DNA of 55,689 nucleotides, from positions 1-55,689 of the forward strand of contig NZ_RQUX01000015.1 of NCBI RefSeq assembly GCF_003992115.1. Direction: 5' to 3'. The position numbers and the translations under genes were made by a program. The notes below the pieces were generated by a model. That model did not search any database, was not told the DNA's origin, and saw nothing but the letters and a program-made list of their open reading frames with translations. The DNA comes from Veillonella ratti. GTDB lineage: Bacteria > Bacillota > Negativicutes > Veillonellales > Veillonellaceae. Positions 42,515-52,157 of this stretch are shown here, in pieces. Each line of letters begins with the position of its first letter. Position 1 is the stretch's first letter.

Positions 42515-43729
42515 ATGGCATTAGTAACACTGGAAATGATTAGGGAAGCGCAAGAACATCTGAAAGGGGTTGCACAGCGAACGGCTATGATGCATTCTAC
42601 CTCTTTGAGTGAACAATGCGGTTGTGAAGTCCATTTAAAAATGGAGAACTTCCAACGTACCGGTTCGTTCAAATTGCGCGGTGCGTATAACAAGGTAGCG
42701 TCATTGTCACCGGAAGAACGAGCTCGTGGGATTGTAGCTTCGTCGGCCGGCAATCATGCGCAAGGCGTGGCGTTGGCTGCTAAGGAATATGGCTGTAAAG
42801 CGACGATTTGCATGCCTACCAATGCACCGATTGCCAAAATTGATGCCACTAAAAGTTATGGTGCGGACGTAGTGCTGGCCGGTGATTTTTATGCCGATTG
42901 TTATGAAAAGGCTTGCCAATTGCAAAAAGAGAAAGGCTATACCTTCTGCCATCCTTTTGATGACCCGTTGGTTATTGCCGGTCAAGGCACAATTGGTTTG
43001 GAAATTCTTGAAAAATTGCCTGAAACAGATGTTATCGTCGTGCCAATCGGTGGCGGCGGTTTAATTTCCGGTATTGCTGTAGCAGCGAAGGAATTAAAAC
43101 CAAGTATTCGCATCGTCGGCGTACAGACTCAGAATATGCCGTCCATGAAGGAATCGGTAGAACTTCGTAAAATTACGACCGTGCCGGCCTTAAAGAGCTT
43201 GGCCGATGGGATTACCGTAGGCACGCCGGGCACGTTGACATTTGACATCGTGTCGCAATATGTGGATGAAATTGTTACCGTTAGTGAAGCGGAAATTGCC
43301 GAAGCTATTTTGTTCCTTTTGGAACGCGTGAAAACAGCGGCTGAAGGTGCCGGCGCTTGTCCGGTAGCAGCGCTTATGAATCATAAAATTGCCGGCGTTG
43401 AAGGCAAGAACGTAGTGGCTATGGTAAGCGGCGGTAATATTGATGTAAACATGATTGACCGCATCATCAACAACGGCCTTGTTAAAACATGGCGTCGGGC
43501 TTATTTTGATGTTGTGGTACAAGATAAACCGCATGTTTTATCCAAAATTACGAGCATAATCTCTGACAGCAATGCCAATATTTTGAGTATTTATCATGAT
43601 CGCAGTCAGCGCGATATTGAAGTGGGCTATGTTCATGTAGCTTTGGAAATTGAAACCATGAATGAAAAACATGTTACCAGTCTTTTGGCTACCTTATCGG
43701 ACAATGGCTTCCCGGCTATTTTACGCTAA
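42515..43729 (+). CDS. ilvA: Threonine ammonia-lyase (biodegradative type with ACT domain)
   Basis: PLP enzyme converting threonine to 2-oxobutyrate and ammonia. Schiff-base Lys53 in QRTGSFKLRGA, SSAGNHAQGVALAA, and the glycine loop PIGGGGLISGIA. A single ACT domain occupies the last about 75 residues (FDVVVQDKPHVLSKI), as in TdcB-like catabolic enzymes of Clostridia, shorter than anabolic IlvA. ATG 42515 follows GAGGAGG. Adjacent amino-acid permease supports catabolic use of threonine or serine. Confidence 0.92.
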   Translation: MALVTLEMIREAQEHLKGVAQRTAMMHSTSLSEQCGCEVHLKMENFQRTGSFKLRGAYNKVASLSPEERARGIVASSAGNHAQGVALAAKEYGCKATICMPTNAPIAKIDATKSYGADVVLAGDFYADCYEKACQLQKEKGYTFCHPFDDPLVIAGQGTIGLEILEKLPETDVIVVPIGGGGLISGIAVAAKELKPSIRIVGVQTQNMPSMKESVELRKITTVPALKSLADGITVGTPGTLTFDIVSQYVDEIVTVSEAEIAEAILFLLERVKTAAEGAGACPVAALMNHKIAGVEGKNVVAMVSGGNIDVNMIDRIINNGLVKTWRRAYFDVVVQDKPHVLSKITSIISDSNANILSIYHDRSQRDIEVGYVHVALEIETMNEKHVTSLLATLSDNGFPAILR

Positions 43730-43817
43730 CAAGGAGCCATGCGTTAAAGGGAGAGTGTTTTAGGGAGATGACACATATAGAGGAGACAAATTAGAAATAT
43801 AGAGTAGGAGTAAAAAT

Positions 43818-45278
43818 ATGGAATCGGGAAAAAACTTAGAGCGTAATTTAAAACCCCGTCACGTGGAAATGATCGCCCTGGGCGGTACGATTGGGGTAGG
43901 CTTATTTATGGGTTCAGCCAGCACGATACAAACAGCCGGTCCGGCCGTATTATTGTGTTACGCTTTATCCGGGGTCGTAATGTTTTTAATTATGCGTATT
44001 ATGGGTGAAATGCTGTATTTGGAGCCGGTACCGGGTTCGTTTGCAGCGTATGGCTATCGTTATATTTCACCGTATATCGGTTATATAACTGCTTGGTGCT
44101 ACTGGTTTATGTGGATATCCGTAGGGCTCGCCGAAGTTACGGCGGTTGGGATTTACATGAGTTATTGGTTCCCGGAACTGCCCCATTGGGTATCGGCTTT
44201 CGTAGCTATGGCAATTATTGTAGCAGCCAATCTTGCGTCCGTTAAATATTATGGTGAATTTGAATTCTGGTTTGCTTTGATTAAAGTAGGGACCATCGTA
44301 TTTATGCTCGTTATCGGGGCGATGATGATTTTATTCGGCTTTGGTAATGATGGTGTACCTATCGGGTTCTCCAATTTATGGGAACATGGCGGGTTTGCAC
44401 CGCATGGCTTCGGCGGTATGTTGGCGGCCATGTGCGTTGTTGCGGCGGCCTTCCAAGGGGTTGAATTGGTAGGGATTACAGCCGGTGAAGCACAGAATCC
44501 GCGTCACACCTTGGTTAAAGCGGTTAAAGGCATTGTTTGGCGTATCTTGATTTTCTATGTTGGTGCTATTTTTATTATTCTTTGTATTTATCCTTGGAAT
44601 GAACTGGGATTTGTAGGCAGTCCGTTTGTAACGACATTCTCTAAAGTAGGGATTGCCAGTGCTGCCGGTATTATCAACTTTGTAGTTTTGACAGCCGCGT
44701 TATCCGGTTGCAACAGTGGTATTTATAGCTGTGGTCGTATGTTGTATACGTTGGCTAAAAACGGTCAGGCCCCTAAGATTTTTGCAAAATTATCTAAATC
44801 GGGCGTACCGCGCAACGGTATTTATGTATCCATGCTTTCCTTAGTATTCGGGGTTGTGTTGAATTATTTAATTCCGGACTCCAAATTGTTCTTATATATT
44901 TATAGTGCCAGCGTTTTCCCTGCTATGGTATCTTGGTTTGTATTAGCCGGAGCACAGCGCAAGTTTAGAGAACGTTGGGGCAAAGAAATCATGGATCAGC
45001 ATCCGTTCAAATCGCCATTGTATCCATATTCCAACTATTTCTGCTTGGGCTTCTTGGCACTCGTTACTATCGGCATGATTTGGAATGAAGATACGCGCGT
45101 ATCCTTAGTGGTAGGTTGGTTGTTTATCGCTATTGTTACGGCGTTCTACTATGGCCTTGGCATGAATAAACGTCCGGTTGTTCACGAAGAATTCGTTCAT
45201 GAAGACGGACTCGGTGCCGGTGGTCCAGCTCGTGAAGAATCTGCTGCAGCAGAAGGCTCGGTAACGGCTATTAAATAG
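43818..45278 (+). CDS. Amino acid permease, APC superfamily (AAT type)
   Basis: 486 residues with 12 predicted helices. [23 protein letters not shown] is the AAT-family entrance motif, with TIGVGLF helix break, and [16 protein letters not shown] the second. Similar to CycA, ProY or AnsP carriers. Located behind threonine ammonia-lyase, so threonine, serine or a related neutral amino acid is a fair guess. Ends in an Ala/Glu-rich cytoplasmic tail. ATG preceded by AGGAG. Terminator at 45346. Confidence 0.87.
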   Translation: MESGKNLERNLKPRHVEMIALGGTIGVGLFMGSASTIQTAGPAVLLCYALSGVVMFLIMRIMGEMLYLEPVPGSFAAYGYRYISPYIGYITAWCYWFMWISVGLAEVTAVGIYMSYWFPELPHWVSAFVAMAIIVAANLASVKYYGEFEFWFALIKVGTIVFMLVIGAMMILFGFGNDGVPIGFSNLWEHGGFAPHGFGGMLAAMCVVAAAFQGVELVGITAGEAQNPRHTLVKAVKGIVWRILIFYVGAIFIILCIYPWNELGFVGSPFVTTFSKVGIASAAGIINFVVLTAALSGCNSGIYSCGRMLYTLAKNGQAPKIFAKLSKSGVPRNGIYVSMLSLVFGVVLNYLIPDSKLFLYIYSASVFPAMVSWFVLAGAQRKFRERWGKEIMDQHPFKSPLYPYSNYFCLGFLALVTIGMIWNEDTRVSLVVGWLFIAIVTAFYYGLGMNKRPVVHEEFVHEDGLGAGGPAREESAAAEGSVTAIK

Positions 45279-45345
45279 TCATTTAATTCGATTAAATAGA
45301 GCGTTTAGAGTCTTATCAATAGAAATCCCTATGGGGAAGAACATA

Positions 45346-45390
45346 AAAGTCTCACAGTAATCTAAAAAAAGGTTATTGTGGGACTTTTTT
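45346..45390 (+). terminator. Terminator of nitroreductase-ilvA-permease operon
   Basis: AAAGTCTCACAGTAA (45346-45360) pairs with TTATTGTGGGACTTT with one G-U pair, then T-run. Confidence 0.85.
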
Positions 45391-45444
45391 ATTTCTGGTT
45401 TATGTGGTAGGATAATAAATAAGCTTGGCGAAGTGGGGTTTATA

Positions 45445-45560
45445 AAACTCTCTGAACTGTAATGGCGTTATCATTGTTAGTATAACGGTTGGGTTGAGAG
45501 TTTGCTTACATCCGGACTGAGAAACCGAGATGTAGTGCCAAGATACTTTTTGAGGGGCCC
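45445..45560 (+). promoter_or_regulatory. Structured 5' leader of metQ
   Basis: Stems in order: AAACTCTC/GAGAGTTT (45445-45452 with 45496-45503) enclosing CGTTAT/ATAACG (45466-45471 with 45482-45487); ACATCCGG and CCGAGATGT around 45508-45533; then a TGCC/GGCA pairing. A leader of this complexity before a methionine-binding lipoprotein suggests RNA regulation, but it lacks the S-box core and the T-box TGGNACCGCG, so no class can be named. Confidence 0.45.
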
Positions 45561-45594
45561 ATAGGGCAGTGTAAATGAGAGAGAGGTCTTACAA

Positions 45595-46398
45595 ATGAAT
45601 CTAAAAAAATGGTTAGCACCTGTGTTGGTGGGAATTTTGGCAATCGGTATTGCCGGTTGCGGTACTGATTCCGGTTCAAAGGAAATTCGTATCGGTGCGA
45701 CAGCCGGTCCGCATGCGGAAGTAGTTGATGCGGTAGCTAAAGAAGCGGCCAAACAAGGCATCAATGTAAAAGTTGTGGAGTTTTCCGATTATGTAACACC
45801 GGATAAAGCGTTGGCGGAAGGTGATTTGGACCTTAACAGTTACCAGCACGTGCCGTTCATGGAAAACTTTAACAAAAACAACAATGCTAATTTAGTGTCT
45901 ATCGGCAAAACGATTTTGATGCGCATGGGCTTATACAGCAACACGGTAAAAAGTGTTGACGAGATTCCTGATGGCGCCGTTGTAGCTATTCCGAACGATC
46001 CGACCAATGGCGGTCGCGGCTTAGCCTTATTGGCTAAAGCCGGTCTTATTACCTTAAAAGAAGGTGTGGGTTTCAAAGCTACGCCGGCTGATGTTGTGTC
46101 CAATCCTAAAAATCTACAAATCAGAGAATTGGAAGCAGCGCAACTACCACGCAGTCTTGATGATGTGACGGTAGCAGCGATTCCGATGAACTATGTAATG
46201 AGTGCCGGTATTGACGTGGCTAAGCAGGGGATTTTCTTAGAACCTAAGAATGAACCGTTGGCTGTCATGGTTTTAGCGGCTCGTGAAAAGGATAAAGATA
46301 ATCCTACGTATAAAAAAATTGCTGAGATTTACCACTCCCCGGCGATTAAGCAGTTCATTGCCGATAAATTTAAAGGTACCATTGAACCGGCTGAATAA
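45595..46398 (+). CDS. metQ: MetQ/NlpA family substrate-binding lipoprotein
   Basis: Binds methionine for an ABC importer on the outer face of the inner membrane. Lipobox IAGC with Cys at about residue 22, then IRIGATAGPHAEVVDAV, FSDYVTPDKALAEGDLDLNSYQH and the FMENFNKNNN and AIPNDPTNGGRGL motifs of the NlpA family. Length 267 is normal. No metN or metI gene adjoins it, so the permease is elsewhere. GAGAGAGG before the ATG. Terminator 34 bp after the stop. Confidence 0.9.
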   Translation: MNLKKWLAPVLVGILAIGIAGCGTDSGSKEIRIGATAGPHAEVVDAVAKEAAKQGINVKVVEFSDYVTPDKALAEGDLDLNSYQHVPFMENFNKNNNANLVSIGKTILMRMGLYSNTVKSVDEIPDGAVVAIPNDPTNGGRGLALLAKAGLITLKEGVGFKATPADVVSNPKNLQIRELEAAQLPRSLDDVTVAAIPMNYVMSAGIDVAKQGIFLEPKNEPLAVMVLAAREKDKDNPTYKKIAEIYHSPAIKQFIADKFKGTIEPAE

Positions 46399-46431
46399 TT
46401 GAGGCAGGCTGAATCACACATAAAATAAAGT

Positions 46432-46472
46432 AAGCCCTGAGGCGATAATTGCTATCGCTTCGGGGCTTTTTT
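46432..46472 (+). terminator. Terminator of metQ
   Basis: AAGCCCTGAGGCGAT pairs with ATCGCTTCGGGGCTT across a seven-base loop, then T6. It also faces the end of the leftward dihydropyrimidinase gene. Confidence 0.85.
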
Positions 46473-46507
46473 GATGTTTAAAAGTATGGTCGGTGTAAAA
46501 CCGAGGG

Positions 46508-47908
46508 TTATTTGTCAGCGGCTTCTATATGTCGTTTGAGTAATTGACCGTACCCTTTTTTGCCACAGAACGTATTGTTTTCGGCTATCAATTGGCCGCG
46601 GAGGAATACTTTGGCAACCGTGGCGTTGACGGTCATGCCCTCATAGGCGGAGTAGTGGCAGGTTGTTTTTAAATTATCCTTTTGGAAAGTGCGGGCCTCA
46701 TTAGGGTTAAAGATAACCAAATCTGCGTCATAGCCCACTTTGATATCACCTTTATTCGGAATACCGAAGATGCGGGCTGCATTGGTAGCCGTTACTTGGA
46801 CAAATTGTTCCGGCGTCAGTTTTTTCTTTAAAACACCTTCGCTAAAGAGGAGCGGCATGCGTTCTTCTACACCACTAATACCACCGGGACAATTTCTGAA
46901 ATCGTTCACATATGCTTGCTTTTCAGCAATGGTAAATGGACAATGGTCGGTGGCAACGACCTGAACCGTGCCGTCCTGTAAGCCCTGCCACAACGCGTCT
47001 TGGTCTTCTTTTTTACGAAGGGGCGGTGCCAGCATATATTTAATGCCTTCCATGGGACCGCCGTCTTTAAACTTATCATCTGTTAAGAAGAGATACTGCG
47101 GACAGGTTTCGGCATAAATATTTGCTTGTCCTTCTTGGCGGGCAAGGCGGATTTCGCTGAGACTTTCGTGAGCCGACATATGCACTAAGTAGACCGGTGC
47201 GTCACCGACAACGTGAGCAAGGCCGATAACCGTATTCACACTGATTGACTCAGCCGTATTAGGCCGTGTCAGGGCGTGGCCGATAGGCAGGAGTTCATCC
47301 TTGGTCAAACGATTACGCAGTGTATTGGTAATCGTGTCATCTTCGGCATGGACGGTCAAAAGGCCACCACATTCTTTTAAACGCTCTAACAAGGCAAAGA
47401 GTTCCGGTTCATGCATGGGTGAACCATAGGTGGTGTAAGCTTTAAAGGATGGGAAGCCCTCGTTTGTCACAAGTTCATTGATTTCTTTTAAAATGGAATC
47501 ATCAACATGTTGAAAAACGCCATGAAAACTGTAGTCGATAGGGCAATCTTTGGCGAGCTCGCGATATACATCGAACTGATGATGTAAGGAACAGCCGGCG
47601 GGGCCGAAGGCCATGTGGTCGATAACGGTGGTTGTACCGCCGCAGGCCGCCGCGATGCCGCCATGTAAAAAGTCGTCACAGGCGCGATGCTTCGACGATT
47701 GCTGCAAGTCAAAATGAGTATGCGGATCGATACCGCCGGGCACGACATAGTGGCCGGTGGCGTCAATGATTTCGTAATCGCCGCTAACTTGTTGGCGCGC
47801 CGTATGGGGGTCGGTAACGGCACTGATTGTATTACCGGTAATCACGATATCACCGACGAAATGATTGGTGGCTGTGCAAATAAGGCCGTTTTCAATAATG
47901 ATATTCAT
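46508..47908 (-). CDS. hydA: Dihydropyrimidinase / D-hydantoinase
   Basis: Cyclic-amide hydrolase with a binuclear zinc centre. Metal ligands: GGIDPHTHFDLQ (His-x-His), carboxylated Lys in PSFKAYTTYG, TVHAEDD (His), YLVHMSAHES (His) and ATDHCPF (Asp). At 466 residues it is the usual size. Opens dihydrouracil or 5-substituted hydantoins. Transcribed alone leftwards, convergent with metQ. ATG follows AAAGGGTTTGC. Confidence 0.9.
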   Translation of the reverse strand: MNIIIENGLICTATNHFVGDIVITGNTISAVTDPHTARQQVSGDYEIIDATGHYVVPGGIDPHTHFDLQQSSKHRACDDFLHGGIAAACGGTTTVIDHMAFGPAGCSLHHQFDVYRELAKDCPIDYSFHGVFQHVDDSILKEINELVTNEGFPSFKAYTTYGSPMHEPELFALLERLKECGGLLTVHAEDDTITNTLRNRLTKDELLPIGHALTRPNTAESISVNTVIGLAHVVGDAPVYLVHMSAHESLSEIRLARQEGQANIYAETCPQYLFLTDDKFKDGGPMEGIKYMLAPPLRKKEDQDALWQGLQDGTVQVVATDHCPFTIAEKQAYVNDFRNCPGGISGVEERMPLLFSEGVLKKKLTPEQFVQVTATNAARIFGIPNKGDIKVGYDADLVIFNPNEARTFQKDNLKTTCHYSAYEGMTVNATVAKVFLRGQLIAENNTFCGKKGYGQLLKRHIEAADK

Positions 47909-48077
47909 AAGGCAAACCCTTTCTGCTATAGCATAGATTCTTGAAAGTGTAATGTCATGATTGTTTTATAACGAGTATATATAACTTTATAATACCCCTT
48001 TTGTTGATTTATTCAAAGCATTAAATATACCGAATGAAGAAAAATAGGGTATAATAAATAGTAAGAGTTTTTTGAAT

Positions 48078-48209
48078 ATGAAGTGGCCCACATGAGTGGC
48101 TACGTATCGTGTAGCGATTGCCGGCAACATTTAACGGCACGGCGATTGTATTAGACATATGGCTGGCAGCGAAGTCTGCTTGCGTAAAGATAAAGGAGGT
48201 TGTATATGA
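48078..48209 (+). promoter_or_regulatory. Leader with three overlapping mini-ORFs upstream of speC
   Basis: Five-codon ORF 48078-48095 overlaps (ATGA) a 20-codon ORF 48092-48154 whose end is ARRLY; a third, 16-codon ORF 48159-48209 overlaps the speC ATG as ATGA. RNA stems such as TGCCG/CGGCA (48119-48139) occur in the second. The arrangement resembles a translationally coupled leader, as known for E. coli speF, but sequences are not alike. Confidence 0.35.
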
Positions 48210-50422
48210 CCGAGTTAAAAGTAGTAGTATCAGAGCATGCGGAATCAGTAGTCGGTATATTGACGAAACGTGACGTTATTCGGCCGCATCAAACCGATTT
48301 TACCAACGTGGGCGCAGTTATTATTTGTGACTGCGAGATAGATACATTAAAGAGTACACCCGTTAAGGTGTTTGACATTCCCGTATTTGTAGTGCGCACC
48401 GGCACCGGCATGGAAGGCTTGAGTCCGAACCAAGTATCGCAGGCAGAGGATACGGTATTGCGCGATGCCTATGCGGTATTAGACGATGAGCCGTCGGAAC
48501 GTGAATTCTACATTCGCCGCCTCGAAACGGCTGTTCAAAATTATGAGCATCGCTCGTTACCGCCGTTTTTCCGTTCTTTGAGACGCTATGTAGAGTTGGG
48601 CAATTCCCAGTTTGACTGTCCGGGCCATCAAGGTGGTCAGTTTTTCCGTAAGCATCCGGCGGGACGCGCTTTTTACGATTATTTCGGCGAGCATATTTTC
48701 CGCAGTGATTTATGTAATGCCGACGTTCAACTGGGCGATTTGCTCATTCATGAAGGCTATGCTTTAGAGGCGCAGGAGCATGCGGCACAGGTATTTAATG
48801 CGGACAAAACCTATTTTGTCCTTAACGGTACGTCCTCTTCTAATAAAGTAGTCCTCAACGCATTGTTGGCACCCGGCGACATTGTACTCTATGACCGCAA
48901 TAATCATAAATCCGTGTCGCACGGTGCGTTAGTTCAGGCCGGCGCTATTCCGGTGTATCTCGAAACGGCGCGCAATCCGTTCGGCTCCATCGGCGGTATT
49001 CCGGAAGCTTGTTTTGATGAAACATTCCTCCGTGAGCGCATTGCGGAGCGTGATCCTGAAAAAGCCAAAGCAGAGCGTCCGATTCGTTTGGCCGTGATTC
49101 AGCTCGGTACCTATGACGGGACGATTTATAACGCCCGTCAGGTGGTCGATAAAATCGGTCACTTATGTGACTACATTCTTTTTGATTCAGCTTGGGTGGG
49201 GTATGAACAATTCATTCCGATGATGAAAGACTGTTCGCCCCTCCTTTTGGAACTCGGTCCTGACGATCCGGGCATTTTGGTAACCCAGTCCGTTCATAAA
49301 CAGATGGCGGGTTTTTCACAAACATCGCAAATCCACAAAAAGGATTCTCATATCCGCGGGCAGGCCCGTTATGTGAATCAGAAGCGTTTTAACAACGCCT
49401 TTATGATGCATGCGTCCACGTCGCCGTTCTATCCGCTCTTTGCGGCCCTCGATGTGAATGCGAAAATTCACGCCGGTGAAGGCGGCAGAGCTTTATGGCG
49501 CGACTGCGTTATGGTGGGCATCGAAGCTCGTAAAACGGTGTTGCGCAATTGTAAGTATTTACGGCCCCTCGTGCCACCGACGGTTCACGGTAAAGCGTGG
49601 GAAGACGGTGAAACGGAAGTTATGTCCGATGATGTGTCGTACTTTGCCTTTGAGCCGGATGCGAAATGGCATTCCTTCAGCGGTTACGGCGAAGGGCAAT
49701 ATTTCATCGATCCTTGTAAATTCCAGCTCATAACACCGGGCATCGATATGGAGACCGGTGAATACGAAGACTTCGGTATTCCAGCCACAATTTTGGCAAA
49801 TTATTTGCGCGAGCATCAGGTCGTGCCGGAGAAATGTGACCTTAATACGATTTTATTCCTGCTCACACCGGCTGAATCGTACACCAAAATGGATGCGCTT
49901 ATTGCTAAATTATTGCGTTTTGAGCAGCTCATCGATGAAGATGCATCGCTCCAAGATGTATTGCCGAGCGTATATACGCAGAATATTGACCGTTACCGCG
50001 GCTATACAATTCGTCAGCTTTGTCAGGAAATGCATGATTTTTATAAAGTGCGCCGTGTCAGCGAATTGCAACAGCAATTATTTAAACGAGAGTACCTCCC
50101 GACCTATGTGAAAACACCACAGGCCGCGAATATAGATTTCGTCCGTGGTGAAGGGGAATTGATTCCGATTGCGGACTGTGTAGGCCGCATGGCGCTTGAA
50201 GGGGCCTTGCCGTATCCGCCGGGCGTTATCTGCGTGCAACCGGGCGAACTTTGGTCGGAGGCGGCTCGTGATTATTTCGTGGCCCTTGAAGAAGGCATTA
50301 ATGAATTACCGGGTTTTGCACCGGAGCTTCAAGGTGTATATATTGAAGCGGATGAAACCGGTTATAAGCGAGCCTATGCGTATGTTTTAAAAGAATCCGC
50401 AACGAAAGAAGTGATAGAATGA
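48206..50422 (+). CDS. speC: Ornithine decarboxylase (PLP fold type I, SpeC/SpeF type)
   Basis: Forms putrescine from ornithine. 738 residues: N-terminal wing domain (VVVSEHAESVVGIL), large PLP domain with CPGHQGGQFFRKHPAG, NADKTYFVLNGTSSSNKVVL, Schiff-base Lys365 in TQSVHKQMAGFSQ, and the C-terminal CPGE-like PPGVICVQPGE. Long stretches match E. coli SpeC nearly residue for residue. ATG 48206 follows AAAGGAGG; the longer TTG frame begins inside that site. Overlaps the next gene by 4 bp. Together with speD it feeds spermidine synthesis; horizontal origin from Proteobacteria is plausible. Confidence 0.94.
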   Translation: MTELKVVVSEHAESVVGILTKRDVIRPHQTDFTNVGAVIICDCEIDTLKSTPVKVFDIPVFVVRTGTGMEGLSPNQVSQAEDTVLRDAYAVLDDEPSEREFYIRRLETAVQNYEHRSLPPFFRSLRRYVELGNSQFDCPGHQGGQFFRKHPAGRAFYDYFGEHIFRSDLCNADVQLGDLLIHEGYALEAQEHAAQVFNADKTYFVLNGTSSSNKVVLNALLAPGDIVLYDRNNHKSVSHGALVQAGAIPVYLETARNPFGSIGGIPEACFDETFLRERIAERDPEKAKAERPIRLAVIQLGTYDGTIYNARQVVDKIGHLCDYILFDSAWVGYEQFIPMMKDCSPLLLELGPDDPGILVTQSVHKQMAGFSQTSQIHKKDSHIRGQARYVNQKRFNNAFMMHASTSPFYPLFAALDVNAKIHAGEGGRALWRDCVMVGIEARKTVLRNCKYLRPLVPPTVHGKAWEDGETEVMSDDVSYFAFEPDAKWHSFSGYGEGQYFIDPCKFQLITPGIDMETGEYEDFGIPATILANYLREHQVVPEKCDLNTILFLLTPAESYTKMDALIAKLLRFEQLIDEDASLQDVLPSVYTQNIDRYRGYTIRQLCQEMHDFYKVRRVSELQQQLFKREYLPTYVKTPQAANIDFVRGEGELIPIADCVGRMALEGALPYPPGVICVQPGELWSEAARDYFVALEEGINELPGFAPELQGVYIEADETGYKRAYAYVLKESATKEVIE

Positions 50423-51009
50423 CGAAGGAAGACTTAGCGTCGATGAGTGAAACTCAATTATTAGCCTCAATCAGTGAAGCTGTGACGATCGCTGTCAGTG
50501 AACTTGTGACGGTAGCCAAATTGCAAGCGGGCGATTTGCTCGTTATGGGCTGCTCCACCAGTGAGGTGCGCGGTGCTCGTATCGGTACAGAATCCACCAC
50601 AGATGTAGGTGAAACCATTGTGGCGGCGGCAACCGCCGTTTTAGAACCACAGGGGATTGCCTTGGCGGTTCAATGCTGTGAACATCTGAACCGTGCGTTA
50701 GTTTTGGAAAAAGCCGTGGCTATGCAGCATAATTGGCCGATTTGTAATGCCGTACCGCAACTTCATGCAGGCGGAGCTACCGCTATGGCAGCCTATAAAC
50801 ATTTCAAAGAGCCCGTTGTCGTTGAACGGGTGGCGGCTGATGCAGCTATCGATATTGGCGACACTTTAAGCGGCATGCACTTGAAGCCTGTGGCCGTGCC
50901 GGTTCGCTTGGCCGTTAAAACCATCGGGGAAGCTCATGTGACAGCCGGTCGGGTACGTCCTAAATATATCGGCGGCGCACGCGCTGTTTACGATGAATCA
51001 TTAATGTAA
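50419..51009 (+). CDS. UPF0340 / TIGR01440 family protein (YwlG-like)
   Basis: 196-residue cytoplasmic protein of a conserved Firmicute family of unknown activity. The family signatures GDLLVMGCSTSEVRGARIGTES and the QCCEHLNRALV and PQLHAGGA stretches are plain. ATGA overlap with speC indicates coupling. Confidence 0.88.
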   Translation: MTKEDLASMSETQLLASISEAVTIAVSELVTVAKLQAGDLLVMGCSTSEVRGARIGTESTTDVGETIVAAATAVLEPQGIALAVQCCEHLNRALVLEKAVAMQHNWPICNAVPQLHAGGATAMAAYKHFKEPVVVERVAADAAIDIGDTLSGMHLKPVAVPVRLAVKTIGEAHVTAGRVRPKYIGGARAVYDESLM

Positions 51010-51024
51010 CAGAGGTGAGTACGT

Positions 51025-51480
51025 TTGAATTTCTACACTTATGCCTATATCGTGCAACAAGGGCAGTTTAACGCCCTTTTACAATATGGTGTATCTTTTT
51101 TACTCTTGGTGGCGCTGTTGGGGGTCAGTATCTTATTCATGCGTCATCGTTTAAATAGTCGTTATCGTGATTTGACAATCCTATTATCGTTACTGATTGT
51201 GTTTATTCTGGGCATTCGCTGGAGCGAATATGATTCGTCCATGCGTAACTCGGAAGAAAGCAGTCGCATGGCAAGTTTCATCGTATCTGTGTCGGAGCGT
51301 TTGGGCGCGAACAAGGAAGATGTGAAGGTTAATTCCACCCATCTGGATGATGATGTAATAGTCAGCGCTGGCAATCGTTTTTATCGGGCCCATTTTATCA
51401 AAGGGTACGGTGCCTATTCATTGACGCAGGTACACATGATAGATTCGCAGATTAAAGTCATAGATGTAGCGAAGGAGTAA
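51025..51480 (+). CDS. DUF3290 family membrane protein
   Basis: 151 residues with two N-terminal transmembrane helices (about 20-42 and 50-65) and a soluble beta domain (VNSTHLDDDVIVSAGNRFYRAHF). DUF3290 proteins are found next to DUF421 proteins, as here (8-bp gap). TTG start at 51025 after AGAGGTGAG. Function unknown; YetF-type DUF421 relatives act at the envelope or in sporulation. Confidence 0.82.
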   Translation: MNFYTYAYIVQQGQFNALLQYGVSFLLLVALLGVSILFMRHRLNSRYRDLTILLSLLIVFILGIRWSEYDSSMRNSEESSRMASFIVSVSERLGANKEDVKVNSTHLDDDVIVSAGNRFYRAHFIKGYGAYSLTQVHMIDSQIKVIDVAKE

Positions 51481-51488
51481 GAGCGAAC

Positions 51489-52127
51489 ATGATAACGGGT
51501 TATACGTTGATTATGATAAAGTTGGTGCTCGGCATATTATGTCTGGTGCTGCAAATCAATTTAATGGGCAAGGGGAATTTGGCCCCAAACTCGGCAATTG
51601 ACCAGGTACAGAACTATGTACTTGGTGGTATTATAGGGGGTGTTATTTATAATGAGTCCATTGGGGTCCTGCAGTTTTTGCTGATTCTCATTGGCTGGAC
51701 CATCGTTGTTATGGCACTTCGCTATTTGTCGGCCTATAATCATCATGTGAAACGTATCGTTGACGGTACGCCTACAATTGTGGTGGATTATGGTAAAATT
51801 CAAGTAGAAGAATGTATGCGCAACGGCGTCAGTGCCGGCGATTTACATTTAAAACTGCGCGCCAATGGGGTAACGCGTGTAGGCGAAGTAAAACGAGCCG
51901 TTTTAGAACAAAACGGACAATTGACGGTGGTTAAGTTTGGGGAAGATTCGGTACACTATCCGCTCATTGTTGACGGACAGGTGAATGAGAATGTATTGTC
52001 ATTAATTGAAAGAGATAGAGAGTGGTTAGAAACGAGCGTAGCAGAGCAAGGCTATCAACCATCGGATATATATATGGCCGAGCTCGTGCATGATGAGTTG
52101 GTTATAACCCCATATGCGAAGGATTAA
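51489..52127 (+). CDS. DUF421 family membrane protein (YetF/YrbG-like)
   Basis: 212 residues: three N-terminal membrane helices, then a soluble domain with PTIVVDYGKIQVEECMRNGVSAGDLHLKLR, represented by GTPTIVVDYGKI and the LHLKLRANGV region, characteristic of the family. Pairs with DUF3290. Ends with an extra 40-residue acidic tail. Part of the speC operon. Confidence 0.85.
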   Translation: MITGYTLIMIKLVLGILCLVLQINLMGKGNLAPNSAIDQVQNYVLGGIIGGVIYNESIGVLQFLLILIGWTIVVMALRYLSAYNHHVKRIVDGTPTIVVDYGKIQVEECMRNGVSAGDLHLKLRANGVTRVGEVKRAVLEQNGQLTVVKFGEDSVHYPLIVDGQVNENVLSLIERDREWLETSVAEQGYQPSDIYMAELVHDELVITPYAKD

Positions 52128-52157
52128 TCTAACTTGGGGCGATGAAAGGAGCTAGTC

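Noticed and set aside
45445-45594. S-box or T-box riboswitch upstream of metQ
   Set aside because: The conserved S-box core and the T-box TGGNACCGCG signature are both missing; kept only as an unassigned structured leader.
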